Assembly: GCA_016713125.1 (NCBI GenBank)
Contig: JADJPT010000002.1
Coordinates: 295,987-359,986, forward strand
DNA from: Betaproteobacteria bacterium
Lineage (GTDB): Bacteria; Pseudomonadota; Gammaproteobacteria; Burkholderiales; SG8-39
DNA: 64,000 nt
Direction: 5' to 3'
In this document: one piece after another, positions 24,614 through 33,624 of the stretch
Numbering within the stretch: position 1 is the first letter of the stretch
Layout: the number at the start of each line of letters is the position of its first letter
The notes under the pieces: model-generated
The model's input: only the letters and a program-made list of their open reading frames with translations
Database searches by the model: none
Told to the model about the DNA's origin: nothing
Made by a program: the position numbers and the translations under genes

Positions 24614-25581
24614 ATGAAGACCCTGCACGCCCTGTTTGCCGCCGCCCTGCTCGCGGCGCCGCTCGCCCCGACCGTCGCCCAGGCCCAGGCCTGGCCGAGC
24701 AAGCAGATCCGCATCATCGTGCCGTTCACCGCCGGGGGCTTCAACGACACCCTGGGCCGCACGCTGGCGGCCGAGCTGCCCAAGAGCCTGGGACAGCCGG
24801 TGATCGTCGAGAACCGCCCGGGGGCAACACCATCATCGCCACCGAACTGGTGGCCAAATCGGCGCCCGACGGCTACACGCTGTTCATCGCCGCCCTGCCC
24901 TTTTCGGTGATCCAGAGCCTGTTCAAGACGCCCTTCGACGTGACCAAAGACTTCACGCCCATCATCCAGGCCGGCGTCTCGGACAACATGCTGGTGGCCC
25001 ATCCGGCCTTCCCGGTGAACTCGGTCAAGGAGCTGATCGCCGCCGCCAAGGCCCGGCCGGGGCGCGTGAACTACGGTTCCTCGGGCAACGGCACCTCGGT
25101 GCACCTGTCGATGGAGCTGTTCAAGTCGATGACCAAGACCTTCATGACGCACATCCCGTACAAGGGCAGCGCGCCGGTGGTCACCGACCTGATCGCCGGC
25201 CAGGTGGACGTGATGTTCGACAACGTGCCCAACGTCATCCAGCACGTGAAGGCCGGGCGCATGAAGGCGCTGGCGGTCTCGGGCCCCAAGCGCTCGCCGC
25301 TGGCCCCGGACGTGCCCACCGTGGTCGAAGCCGGCGTGCCCGGCTACGAGGTCACGGTGTGGTTCGGCGTGATGGCCCCGGCCGGCACGCCGCGCGACAT
25401 CGTCATGCGCCTGAACGCCGAGAGCGCGAAGATCATCAACTCGCCGGAAGTCCGCGAGCGCTTCTCGCGCCAGGGCGTGGAACCGGCCACCGGCACGCCC
25501 GAGCAGTTCGGCGTGCTGATCAAGTCCGAGGTCGCACGCTGGGCCAAGGTCATCAAGGACGCAGGCATCAAGGCTGACTGA
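24614..25581 (+). CDS. Tripartite tricarboxylate transporter substrate-binding protein (Bug family), frameshifted
   Basis: Fourth Bug receptor. Signal peptide MKTLHALFAAALLAAPLAPT to QAQ, then AWPSKQIRIIVPFTAGGFND and GQPVIVENRPG. One base is missing in a G run near 24826, after which the protein resumes as NTIIATELVAKSAPDGYTLF and continues to 25581 (~322 residues restored). A GACAAT at about 24539 may be the -10. It is followed after 4 bases by citryl-CoA lyase, so the imported ligand may be a citrate-like acid (inference). Confidence 0.85.
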
Positions 25582-25585
25582 ACCC

Positions 25586-26383
25586 ATGAGCAATCGCACG
25601 CAGAAACCCATCCGCTCCGACATCGGCTGGAGCACCCCGGACCGCATCAGCATCTTCGGCAAGGACCTGCCCTCCGAGGTGCTCGGCCACCTCAACCTCG
25701 GCGACATGGGCTTCCTCGAGATCAAGGGCCGCCTGCCCGACGCCAGGGAATCGAAGATGTTCAACGCCATGACGGTGTGCCTGGCCGAGCACGGCATCAC
25801 GCCCAGCGCCATCGTCGCGCGCATGACCTACATGGGCGCGCCCGAAGCGCTGCAGGCGGCGGTGGCCGCCGGCCTGTGCGGCCTGGGCAGCGTGTTCGTC
25901 GGCTCGACCGAGACCTGCGCGAGGATGCTCGCCGAGGCCCTGCCGGACCCGAAGGCGCAGGCCGACCTGCCGGCGCTGGCGCAGAAGATCGTCGCCGATT
26001 TCCGCGCCCGCAAGCAGATCGTGCCCGGCATCGGCCACCCGCTGCACAAGCCCGTGGACCCGCGCACGCCGCGCCTGTTCGAGATCGCCGCGGAAACCGG
26101 CTACGCCGGGCCCTACATCGAACTGATCAAGCTGGTGGCGGCCGAGGCCGAACGCGCCTCGGGCAAGAGCCTGCCGATCAACGCCACCGGCGCCATCGGC
26201 GCGATCTGCTGCGAGATGGGCTTCGACTGGCGGATCTGCCGCGGCCTGGGCGTGATGGCGCGCGCGGTGGGCCTGGTCGGCCACATCCTCGAGGAATCAC
26301 GCAAGCCCATGGCCCAGGAGATCTGGCTGCGCACCGAAGAAGAGGCCAGCGAACACGTGCGTCCGGGCGGCAAGCCGGACTGA
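25586..26383 (+). CDS. Citryl-CoA lyase (citrate synthase-like)
   Basis: 265 residues, only the length of the citrate synthase core. GIGHPLHKPVDPRTPRLFEIA carries the active-site His of the GHxxxKxxDPR signature. SLPINATGAIGAICCEMGFDW matches the catalytic NxxGA(I)xxxxGF segment, and RAVGLVGHILEE follows. Short stand-alone members cleave citryl-CoA or related 3-hydroxy-3-carboxyacyl-CoA to acetyl-CoA and an oxoacid. Sits between a Bug receptor and an acyl-CoA dehydrogenase in one transcript. Exact substrate is inferred. Confidence 0.8.
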   Translation: MSNRTQKPIRSDIGWSTPDRISIFGKDLPSEVLGHLNLGDMGFLEIKGRLPDARESKMFNAMTVCLAEHGITPSAIVARMTYMGAPEALQAAVAAGLCGLGSVFVGSTETCARMLAEALPDPKAQADLPALAQKIVADFRARKQIVPGIGHPLHKPVDPRTPRLFEIAAETGYAGPYIELIKLVAAEAERASGKSLPINATGAIGAICCEMGFDWRICRGLGVMARAVGLVGHILEESRKPMAQEIWLRTEEEASEHVRPGGKPD

Positions 26384-26423
26384 CCCATCCCCTCACCCTC
26401 CATCGCAAACGAAGACGAGAAAC

Positions 26424-27584
26424 ATGCAAAAGCCCGACGAGAACCACGCCGAGATCCGCGACGCAGTGCGCGCGCTGTGCAACCAGTTCGATTCCGCCTA
26501 CTGGCAGAAGGTCGACCGAGACAGCGCCTACCCGGAGGCCTTCGTCGATGCGCTCACGAAAGCCGGCTGGATGGCCGCGCTGATTCCCGAGGAGTACGGC
26601 GGCTCGGGGCTGACGCTGACCGAGGCCACGGTGATCATGGAAGAGGTCACGCGCACCGGCGGCAACGCCGGCTGCTGCCACGGCCAGATGTACAACATGA
26701 ACACCATCCTGCGCAACGGCTCGGAAGCGCAGAAGAAGCTGTACCTGCCCAAGATCGCCTCGGGCGAGCTGCGCCTGCAGTCGATGGGCGTGACCGAGCC
26801 CACCGCCGGCACTGACACCACCAAGATCAAGACCGTCGCCGTGAAGAAGGGCGACAAGTACGTGATCAACGGCCAGAAGGTGTGGACCTCGCGCCTGCAG
26901 CACTCCGACCTGATGATCCTGCTGGCGCGCACCACGCCGCTGGCCGAGGTGAAGAAGAAGTCCGACGGCATGTCGATCTTCCTGGTCGACGTGAAGGCGA
27001 ACTGGGGCAAGGCCCTGCAGGTCACGCCGATCCGCAACATGGTGAACCACGAGACCAACGAGGTCTTCTTCGACGAGCTCGAGGTGCCGGCGGAGAACCT
27101 GATCGGCGAAGAGGGCAAGGGCTTCAAATACATCCTCGACGGGCTCAACGCCGAGCGCATCCTGATCGCCGCCGAGTGCATCGGCGACGGCTACTGGTTC
27201 ACCGAGAAGTCGGTTCAGTACTCCAAGGACCGGGTGATCTTCGACCGCCCGATCGGCCAGAACCAGGGCATCCAGTTCCCCATCGCGCGCGCCTACGTGA
27301 ACATCCAGGCCGCCGACCTGATGCGCTACAAGGCCGCCGCCATGTTCGACGCACGGCAGCCCTGCGGCGCCGAGGCCAACATGGCCAAGATGCTCGCCGC
27401 CGATGCCTCCTGGGAAGCCGCCAACGCCTGCCTGCAGACGCACGGCGGCTTCGGCTTCGCGGCCGAATACGACGTGGAGCGCAAGTTCCGCGAAACGCGC
27501 CTGTACCAGGTGGCGCCGATCTCGACCAACCTGATTTTGTCGTTCGTCGGGGAGCATGTGCTCGGAATGCCTCGCTCTTTCTAG
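26424..27584 (+). CDS. Acyl-CoA dehydrogenase
   Basis: 386 residues, full length, unbroken. The flavin-binding segment MGVTEPTAGTDTTKI, then KYVINGQKVWTSRLQHSDL, and C-terminal THGGFGFAAEYDVERKFRETR are canonical. The Glu base usual in the IYEGT motif is replaced by a VAPISTN segment, as in the isovaleryl/glutaryl-related and carnitine-type subgroup. Ends a three-gene operon. A pair of alternative GC hairpins follows the stop. Confidence 0.88.
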   Translation: MQKPDENHAEIRDAVRALCNQFDSAYWQKVDRDSAYPEAFVDALTKAGWMAALIPEEYGGSGLTLTEATVIMEEVTRTGGNAGCCHGQMYNMNTILRNGSEAQKKLYLPKIASGELRLQSMGVTEPTAGTDTTKIKTVAVKKGDKYVINGQKVWTSRLQHSDLMILLARTTPLAEVKKKSDGMSIFLVDVKANWGKALQVTPIRNMVNHETNEVFFDELEVPAENLIGEEGKGFKYILDGLNAERILIAAECIGDGYWFTEKSVQYSKDRVIFDRPIGQNQGIQFPIARAYVNIQAADLMRYKAAAMFDARQPCGAEANMAKMLAADASWEAANACLQTHGGFGFAAEYDVERKFRETRLYQVAPISTNLILSFVGEHVLGMPRSF

Positions 27585-27612
27585 CAGGCATGCGGCCTGC
27601 CAGAAAGGCAGG
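27584..27612. terminator. Hairpins between convergent genes
   Basis: Two mutually exclusive 6-bp stems follow the acyl-CoA dehydrogenase stop: GCAGGC/GCCTGC (27584-27600) and CCTGCC/GGCAGG (27596-27612). No T run follows. Plausible weak terminator for the plus-strand operon and the convergent oxidase gene. Confidence 0.4.
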
Positions 27613-27666
27613 AAGGTCTGGAACAGCGGAACCCTACGGTTCCCCCGTACCCCCTCCCCAACCGGG

Positions 27667-28920
27667 TCAGGTGGCGAAGCGGCTGGCTGAGAACGGGGTG
27701 GGGTCGACGAAGGGGGTTTCGCCGCTCACCATCTCGGCCACCAGGCGGCCGGTGACGGCGCCCAGGGTCAGGCCGTGGTGGGCGTGGCCGAAGGCGAACC
27801 ACAGGTCCTTGTGCCGCGGCGCCGGGCCGATCACCGGCAGCATGTCCGGCGTGCACGGGCGCGCGCCCATCCACGGCTCCTTGTCCAGGCGCTCGGCCAG
27901 CGGGAACAGGTCGCGCGCGATGGGTTCGGCGCGGCCCAGCTGCACCGGCGTGTGGATGGCGTCGCGGCGCGCGAACTCGGCGCCGGTGGTCAGGCGGATG
28001 CCGGCGCGCATGGGCGCGAGGAAATAGCCGCGCTCGGTGTCCAGCACCGGCAGGTTGAGTTTCGCCTGTCCGGCCGCGCGGTAATGCATGTGGTAGCCGC
28101 GCTTCACGGCCAGCGGCAGGTCGTAGCCCAGGCCGCGCGTGAACACGCCGGCCCAGGGGCCGAGCGCGGCGACCGCGGCGCCGGCCTCCAGCGGGCCCTG
28201 CGCCGTGCGCAGGCTCCAGCCGCCGCCGCTGCGCGCTGTCAGGCTGGCGGCGTTGCCCTGCGCGAACACCCCGCCCAGCCGCTCGAACAGGCCCAGGTAG
28301 CCCATGCTCAGGCCGTGCGGGTCATCGACGCGCGTCGGGTCGGTCCAGTTCAGCGCGCCCACCAGCACCGGCGCCAGGTGCGGCTCGGCCGCCTGCAATT
28401 CGCGTGCGTCCAGGGTGCGGTAGTTGACGCCGAACTCGCGCTTCCAGCGCTCGGCCTCGGCGTAGCGTTTGTCGCGCTCGGCGGCGGTGCGGAACACTTT
28501 CATCCAGCCGCCGCGATGGATCAGGTCCTGCACGCCGGCCTCGGCGGCCAGGGCGTCGTGCTCGCTGACGCAGTGCGCGATCAGCTTCTCGTATTTGCGC
28601 GCCACCTCGGCATGGCGCGCCGGACGCGAGTAGTGCCAGTACTTCCAAAGGAAAGGCGCCAGGCGCGGCAGCGCCGAGGGGTGGTAGTGGGCGTCGATGG
28701 TGCGGTTCAGGCCGTAGCGCAGCAGCGCGCCGAAATCGTGCGGGAAACCGTAGGGGTAGACGCCTTCGCGCTGGATCAGGCCGGCGTTGCCGAACGAGGT
28801 CTCTTCGCCCGGCCCGCGGCGGTCGAGCAGCACCACCGCCTTGCCGCGCTTCTGCAGGTGCAGCGCCACGCAGATGCCGACGATGCCTGCACCGAGCACG
28901 ACCACATCGCATTGCTTCAC
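27667..28920 (-). CDS. FAD-dependent oxidoreductase, D-amino acid dehydrogenase (DadA)-like
   Basis: 417 residues. The N-terminus VVVLGAGIVGICVALHLQKRG is the FAD dinucleotide-binding fold, followed by the conserved Glu/Arg of VVLLDRRGPGEETSFGNAG. The C-terminus PWMGARPCTPDMLPVIGPAP, then FAFGHAHHGLTLGAVTG, is the DadA/DAO C-terminal signature. Such enzymes oxidise D-amino acids or other amines at the membrane. It is just downstream of the liv operon on the same strand and may be co-regulated with amino acid uptake (inference). Confidence 0.85.
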   Translation of the reverse strand: MKQCDVVVLGAGIVGICVALHLQKRGKAVVLLDRRGPGEETSFGNAGLIQREGVYPYGFPHDFGALLRYGLNRTIDAHYHPSALPRLAPFLWKYWHYSRPARHAEVARKYEKLIAHCVSEHDALAAEAGVQDLIHRGGWMKVFRTAAERDKRYAEAERWKREFGVNYRTLDARELQAAEPHLAPVLVGALNWTDPTRVDDPHGLSMGYLGLFERLGGVFAQGNAASLTARSGGGWSLRTAQGPLEAGAAVAALGPWAGVFTRGLGYDLPLAVKRGYHMHYRAAGQAKLNLPVLDTERGYFLAPMRAGIRLTTGAEFARRDAIHTPVQLGRAEPIARDLFPLAERLDKEPWMGARPCTPDMLPVIGPAPRHKDLWFAFGHAHHGLTLGAVTGRLVAEMVSGETPFVDPTPFSASRFAT

Positions 28921-28987
28921 TGCACGGGCTCCCGCAAGGCGCGCCCCGGGCGGGGCGCCGAGCGGGAAGTCTAACCGATGCCCTGCC

Positions 28988-29905
28988 CTAGGACTTGATG
29001 CGCGCGGCGATCTCGCCGACCACGCCGCGCCGGAAAGCCAGCACGCAGAGCACGAAGATCGCGCCAGTGATGACCGTCACCCAGCCCTCGAGCGAGGCCA
29101 GGTAGTTCTGCAGCGTGACGACGATGAAGGCGCCCACCGTCGGGCCCAGGATGGTGCCCATGCCGCCGAGCAGGGTCATCAGCACCACTTCGCCGGACAT
29201 GTGCCAGTGCACGTCGGTCAGGGTCTCGAACTTGAACACCAGGGCCTTGGTCGCCCCGGCCAGGCCGGACAGCGCGGCCGAGAGCACGAAAGCCAGCAGC
29301 TTGTACTTGTCGACGTCGTAACCCAGCGACAGCGCCCTCGCCTCGTTCTCGCGGATCGCCTTCAGCACCTGGCCGAACGGCGAATGCACGGTGCGGTAGA
29401 TCAGCCAGAAGCCCAGCGCCACGATGCCGAACACGAAGTAGTACATCGTGATGTCGTTCTCGAGGTCGAACACGCCAAGGAAGCTCTGGCGCGGGATGCT
29501 CTGCAGGCCGTCTTCACCGCCGGTGAACGACGCCTGCAGGCAGATGAAGTACACCATCTGCGCCATGGCCAGCGTAATCATGGCGAAGTAGATGCCCTGG
29601 CGGCGGATGGCCAGCGACCCCACCAGGTAGCCGATGGCGGCCGAGGCCGCCACGCCGCACAGGATGCCGACCTCGGTGGGAAAGCCCCACACCTTGACCG
29701 CGTGGCCGCAGATGTAGCCCGCGGTGCCGAGGAACATGGCGTGGCCGAAGGACAGCAGCCCGGTGAAGCCGATCAGCAGGTTGAAGGCGCTGGCGAACAG
29801 CGCGAAGCACAGCGCCTTCATCAGGAAGATCGGATAGACCACGGCCGGCGCGATCAGGCCGACGACGAACAGCACGGCGTAGAGGATGCGGGTGTTGTTG
29901 TTCAT
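28988..29905 (-). CDS. livM: Branched-chain amino acid ABC transporter permease LivM
   Basis: 305 residues, about eight to nine membrane segments. FAGLLSFGHAMFLGTAGYICGH-like segment (GLLSFGHAMFLGTAGY) and the cytoplasmic coupling stretch LKAIRENEARALSLGYDVDKYK are LivM hallmarks. GLAGATKALVFKFETLTDVHW and LLGGMGTILGP follow. Six bases separate it from livH upstream. Intact. Pairs with LivH in the inner membrane. Confidence 0.92.
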   Translation of the reverse strand: MNNNTRILYAVLFVVGLIAPAVVYPIFLMKALCFALFASAFNLLIGFTGLLSFGHAMFLGTAGYICGHAVKVWGFPTEVGILCGVAASAAIGYLVGSLAIRRQGIYFAMITLAMAQMVYFICLQASFTGGEDGLQSIPRQSFLGVFDLENDITMYYFVFGIVALGFWLIYRTVHSPFGQVLKAIRENEARALSLGYDVDKYKLLAFVLSAALSGLAGATKALVFKFETLTDVHWHMSGEVVLMTLLGGMGTILGPTVGAFIVVTLQNYLASLEGWVTVITGAIFVLCVLAFRRGVVGEIAARIKS

Positions 29906-29911
29906 GACGCC

Positions 29912-30799
29912 CTACTTCTCCTTGCCGAACAGGCCGGCGGGCCGCACCAGCAGCACGATCGCCATGATCACGAACACCACCGTCGAGGATGCTTCAGGGT
30001 AGAACACCTTGGTCAGGCCCTCGATGACGCCGAGGCCGAGGCCCGTCAGGATCGAGCCGAGGATCGAGCCCATGCCGCCGATCACCACCACGGCGAACAC
30101 CACGATGATGATGTTGGACCCCATCAGCGGATTGACCTGCAGGATGGGCGCGGCGAGCACCCCGGCGAATCCCGCCAGCGCGACGCCGAAGCCGTAAGTC
30201 AGGGTGATCATGCGCGGCACGTTGACGCCGAAGGCCTGCACGAGCTTGGGGTTCTCGGTGCCGGCGCGCAGGTAGGCGCCCAGCTTGGTTTTCTCGATCA
30301 CGTACCAGGTGGCCAGGCACACGACGATGGAGGCCACCACCACGAAGGCGCGGTAGTTGGGCAGGAACATGAAGCCCAGGTTGGTCGCGCCCTTGAGCAG
30401 GTCGGGCACCTGGTAGGGCTGGCCGGAGACGCCGAACTGCTGGCGGAACAGGCCCTCGAGCACCAGCGCCAGGCCGAAGGTCAGCAGCAGGCCATAGAGG
30501 TGGTCGAGCTTGTACAGCCAGCGCAGCATGGTCTTCTCGACCACCACGCCGATCACGCCCACGCAGATGGGCGAGAGCACCAGCGCCCACCAGTAACTCA
30601 GACCGGCATAGGTCAGCAGCAGCCAGGCGCCGAAGGCCCCCAGCATGTAGAAGGTGCCATGGGCGAAATTGACGATGTTGAGCAGGCCGAAGATCACGGC
30701 CAGGCCCAGGCTCAGCATGGCGTAGAACGAGCCGTTCACCAGACCCAGCAGGATCTGGCTCATGAAGGCTTGCAGCGGGATGCCGAAGATTTCAGTCAT
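29912..30799 (-). CDS. livH: Branched-chain amino acid ABC transporter permease LivH
   Basis: 295 residues, about eight membrane segments. LVNGSFYAMLSLGLAVIFGLLNIVNFAHGTFYMLGA at the N-terminus (key run NFAHGTFYMLG) and GVNVPRMITLTYGFGVALAGFAG before GSNIIIVVFAVVVIGGMGS are typical LivH motifs. Forms the heterodimeric channel with LivM. A strong 12-bp hairpin lies between this gene and the binding-protein gene upstream. Intact. Confidence 0.92.
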   Translation of the reverse strand: MTEIFGIPLQAFMSQILLGLVNGSFYAMLSLGLAVIFGLLNIVNFAHGTFYMLGAFGAWLLLTYAGLSYWWALVLSPICVGVIGVVVEKTMLRWLYKLDHLYGLLLTFGLALVLEGLFRQQFGVSGQPYQVPDLLKGATNLGFMFLPNYRAFVVVASIVVCLATWYVIEKTKLGAYLRAGTENPKLVQAFGVNVPRMITLTYGFGVALAGFAGVLAAPILQVNPLMGSNIIIVVFAVVVIGGMGSILGSILTGLGLGVIEGLTKVFYPEASSTVVFVIMAIVLLVRPAGLFGKEK

Positions 30800-30811
30800 G
30801 GTCGGGGTTCA

Positions 30812-30839
30812 CGGCGGGCCGGGCTGTCCCGGCCCGCCG
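30812..30839 (-). promoter_or_regulatory. Perfect 12-bp intercistronic stem-loop (binding protein to livH)
   Basis: CGGCGGGCCGGG and CCCGGCCCGCCG are perfect complements around a CTGT loop, in the 64-base gap between the binding-protein stop and livH start. No T run, so it is more likely an mRNA-stabilising or partially terminating hairpin. Such hairpins commonly raise the level of a binding protein over its permeases (known for other ABC operons; inference here). Confidence 0.6.
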
Positions 30840-30863
30840 CGAAGTCCTCGGTGCGTCGGCGGC

Positions 30864-31954
30864 TTACTTCTTGATCATCGAGCAACGCGAAGCGGCCATC
30901 GGCTGGAAAGCCTCGGCCGCCGGGATCGTCGCCTTCAGGGTGTAGTAGTCCCAGGGGTACTTGGACTCCGCCGGCTTCTTGACCTGCATCAGGTACATGT
31001 CGTGGATCATGCGCCCGTCGTCACGCAGCTTGCCGTTGCGCAGGAACACGTCGTCGACCTTCATCTTCTTCATCGCCGCGACCACCGCCAGGGCATCGTC
31101 CGAGCCGGCCGCCTGCACCGCCTTCAGGTAGTTCATGGTCGCCGAATACACGCCGGCGTGAACCATCGAGGGCATCTTCTTGGCGCGCTCGAAGAAGCGC
31201 TTGGCAAAGGCGCGCGTCTGCGCGTCCATGTCCCAGTAGAAGCCGTCGGTCAGCAGCATGCCCTGCGCGGTGTTCAGGCCCAGGCTGTGGATGTCGGTGA
31301 TGAACACCAGCAGGCCGGCCAGGCTCTGGTTCTTGGTGATGCCGAACTCGTTGGCGGCCTTGATCGAGTTGATGGTGTCGCCGCCGGCGTTGGCCAGGCC
31401 GACGATCTTGGCCTTGGACGACTGCGCCTGCAGCAGGAACGAGGAGAAGTCGGCCGCGTTAAGCGGATGACGCACCTGGCCCAGCACCTTGCCGCCGTTG
31501 GCCTTGACCACGTCGCCGGTGTCCTTCTCCAGCGAGTGTCCGAAGGCGTAGTCCGCGGTCAGGAAGAACCAGGTGTCGCCGCCGGTCTTGACGATCGCCT
31601 TGCCCGTGCCGTTGGCCAGCGCGAAGGTGTCGTAGGCGTAGTGGATGGTGTGCGGGTTGCAGTCTTCGTTGGTCAGGCGGGTGGAGGCCGCGCCGACGTT
31701 CATCATCAGCTTCTTCTTCTCGTTGGCGACCTTGCCGGTGGCGATGCCCACGGCCGAGTTCAGCACGTCGGTCACCATGTCCACCTGCTGGCGGTCGAAC
31801 CACTCGCGCGCGCGGTTGGCGCCGGTTTCGGCGTTGTTCTGGTGGTCGGCCGAGACGATCTCGATCTTGTGGCAGCCGGCTTCTGCTGGGCGATCGCCAT
31901 CGGCGCGAGCGCGAACGCCCCTGCCACCACAGCGCTGATCAATTTGAGTTTCAT
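30864..31954 (-). CDS. Branched-chain amino acid ABC transporter substrate-binding protein, N-lobe deletion and frameshift
   Basis: Periplasmic binding protein of the LivK/HmgP type. Start at 31954 with GAGGAGGAAG; signal peptide MKLKLISAVVAGAFALAPM to AIAQ. The signal peptide runs into KIEIVSADHQNNAETGANRA within about ten residues. Homologues have about 40 more residues here, including the first strand and the ligand-binding segment near GxYxDxxGPG. A frame change sits at the same point (near 31870). The rest is conserved: TSRLTNEDC, FFLTADYAFGHSLE, LLVFITDIHSLGL and MYLMQVKKPAESKYPWDYY. Either a deletion/collapse in the sequence or an inactivated receptor. Confidence 0.75.
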
Positions 31955-31991
31955 CGGTGCTTCCTCCTCTACAGTTTGCCGGGGTCCCGGA

Positions 31992-32711
31992 TCAGACGCC
32001 CAGATACTCATGCAACATGTCCATCTTCGCTTCCAGCTCGGACGCCGCGAATGTCTCCGCGATGCGCCCGTGCTCCATCACGTAATGCCGATCCGCCAGC
32101 GGCGCGGCGAAACGGAAATTCTGCTCGACCAGCACGATGGTGTAGCCGCGTTCCTTCAACTGCCCGATCACGCGCCCCAGGGTCTGCACGATCACGGGCG
32201 CCAGGCCCTCGGTGATCTCGTCGAGCAGCAGGATGTTGGCGCCGGTGCGCAGGATGCGCGCCATGGCGAGCATCTGCTGTTCGCCGCCCGACAGGCGCGT
32301 GCCCTGGCTGTTGCGCCGCTCCTTGAGGTTGGGGAACATGGCGTAGATCTCGTCCACGCTCATGCCGGCCCCGGCCTTGCCCACCGGCGGCGGCATCAGC
32401 AGGTTCTCCTCGGCGGTCAGGCTCGAGAAGATGCCGCGCTCCTCGGGGCAGTAGCCCAGCCCCAGGTGCGCCACCTTGTGCGTGGCCATGCCCAGCACTT
32501 CGGTGCCGTGGATGCGGATCGAACCGCGCCGCTCGCCCACCAGGCCGAGGATGGATTTCAGCGTGGTGGTGCGCCCGGCGCCGTTGCGCCCGAGCAGGGT
32601 CACCACCTCGCCCTCGCGCACCGTGAGGTTCACGCCGTGCAGGATGTGCGACTCGCCGTAATAGGCGTGCAGATCGCGGATCTCGAGGACGGCTTTGTCG
32701 GCGGCGGCCAT
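31992..32711 (-). CDS. livF: Branched-chain amino acid ABC transporter ATP-binding protein LivF
   Basis: 239 residues. Walker A reads GRNGAGRTT, with Arg in place of the usual Lys. Signature motif LSGGEQQMLAMARIL, Walker B ILLLDEITEGLAP and the switch His region LVEQNF are normal. LivF proteins of betaproteobacteria can carry this Arg, as I recall, so it may be functional. The ATG overlaps the end of livG (TGATG once livG's frame is corrected). Located immediately upstream of the binding-protein gene, with a strong ribosome site for the latter between them. Confidence 0.88.
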   Translation of the reverse strand: MAAADKAVLEIRDLHAYYGESHILHGVNLTVREGEVVTLLGRNGAGRTTTLKSILGLVGERRGSIRIHGTEVLGMATHKVAHLGLGYCPEERGIFSSLTAEENLLMPPPVGKAGAGMSVDEIYAMFPNLKERRNSQGTRLSGGEQQMLAMARILRTGANILLLDEITEGLAPVIVQTLGRVIGQLKERGYTIVLVEQNFRFAAPLADRHYVMEHGRIAETFAASELEAKMDMLHEYLGV

Positions 32712-33465
32712 CAGTGCGGCGCGTCCCCATGTAGGCCTCGATCACGTCGGGATTCTTGGCCACCTCGGCATACGGTCCTTCGGCCAGCACGCTGCCACGC
32801 TGCAGCACCGAGATGGTGTCGCAGATGCCGGACACCACGCTCATGTTGTGTTCGACCATCAGGATGGTGCGGCCGGCCGAGACCTGCTTGATCAGCGCCT
32901 TCACGCGATCCACGTCCTCGTGGCCCATGCCGGCGGTGGGCTCGTCGAGCAGCATCAGCTCGGGCTCCATCGCCAGCGTGGTGGCGATCTCCAGCGCGCG
33001 CTTGCGGCCGTAGGGCAGCTCGACGGTCACACTCTGGGCGAACGACACCAGGTCGACGGATTCGAGCAGGGCCATGGCCCTGTCGTTCAGTTCGCCCAGC
33101 ACGCGCTCGGATTTCCAGAAATGGAAGGAGTTGCCCATGTTGCGCTGCAGGCCGATGCGCACGTTCTCGAGCACGCTCAGGTGCGGGAACACGGCGGAGA
33201 TCTGGAACGAACGGATGATGCCGCGGCGCGCGGTCTGCGCGGGCTTTTCCGCCGTGATGTCCTGGCCGTTATAGAGGATCTGGCCGGCGGTCGGCGGCAG
33301 GAACTTGGTGAACAGGTTGAAGCAGGTGGTCTTGCCGGCGCCGTTGGGGCCGATCAGCGCGTGGATGGTTCCACGCTTCACTTTCATGTCCACACCGTTG
33401 ACGGCGACGAAGCCCTTGAACTCCTTCGTCAGCCCCCGGGTCTCGAGGATGATGTCTCCAGCCAT
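32710..33465 (-). CDS. livG: Branched-chain amino acid ABC transporter ATP-binding protein LivG (terminal frameshift)
   Basis: About 251 residues. Walker A IGPNGAGKTTCFN, signature region LPYGRKRALEIATTLAM, Walker B LMLLDEPTAGMG and the LivG tail NPDVIEAYMG are all present. After YMG the frame runs on out of phase through livF. One extra G in the four-G run near 32730 restores GDAPH and a TGA overlapping the livF ATG. So the long open frame is not a LivG-LivF fusion. First gene of the liv operon; an AATATGG context follows a short leader. Confidence 0.88.
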
Positions 33466-33624
33466 ATTCTCTTTATCTTGAGGTCAGAGCGAAACAACCC
33501 TTGACCGGGCGGCTAGTGTGCCTTGTGCAACGCGGAAAAACAACCCTGTGAAAGATCTGTTGCCAAGGACACCGGGCTTTCCCGAGATGGACTTGCGCAA
33601 TGCGAAAACCGCGCCCCCTGCGAG

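Noticed and set aside
28787..32891. Large plus-strand frames opposite the liv operon
   Set aside because: Antisense shadows of LivM, LivH, the binding protein and LivF/G, all of which have clear family motifs on the minus strand.
32008..33465. Long minus-strand frame that could be read as a LivG-LivF fusion protein
   Set aside because: After the LivG tail YMG the residues have no LivF character; LivF is encoded in another phase with its own ATG. A one-base slip in a G run explains the read-through.
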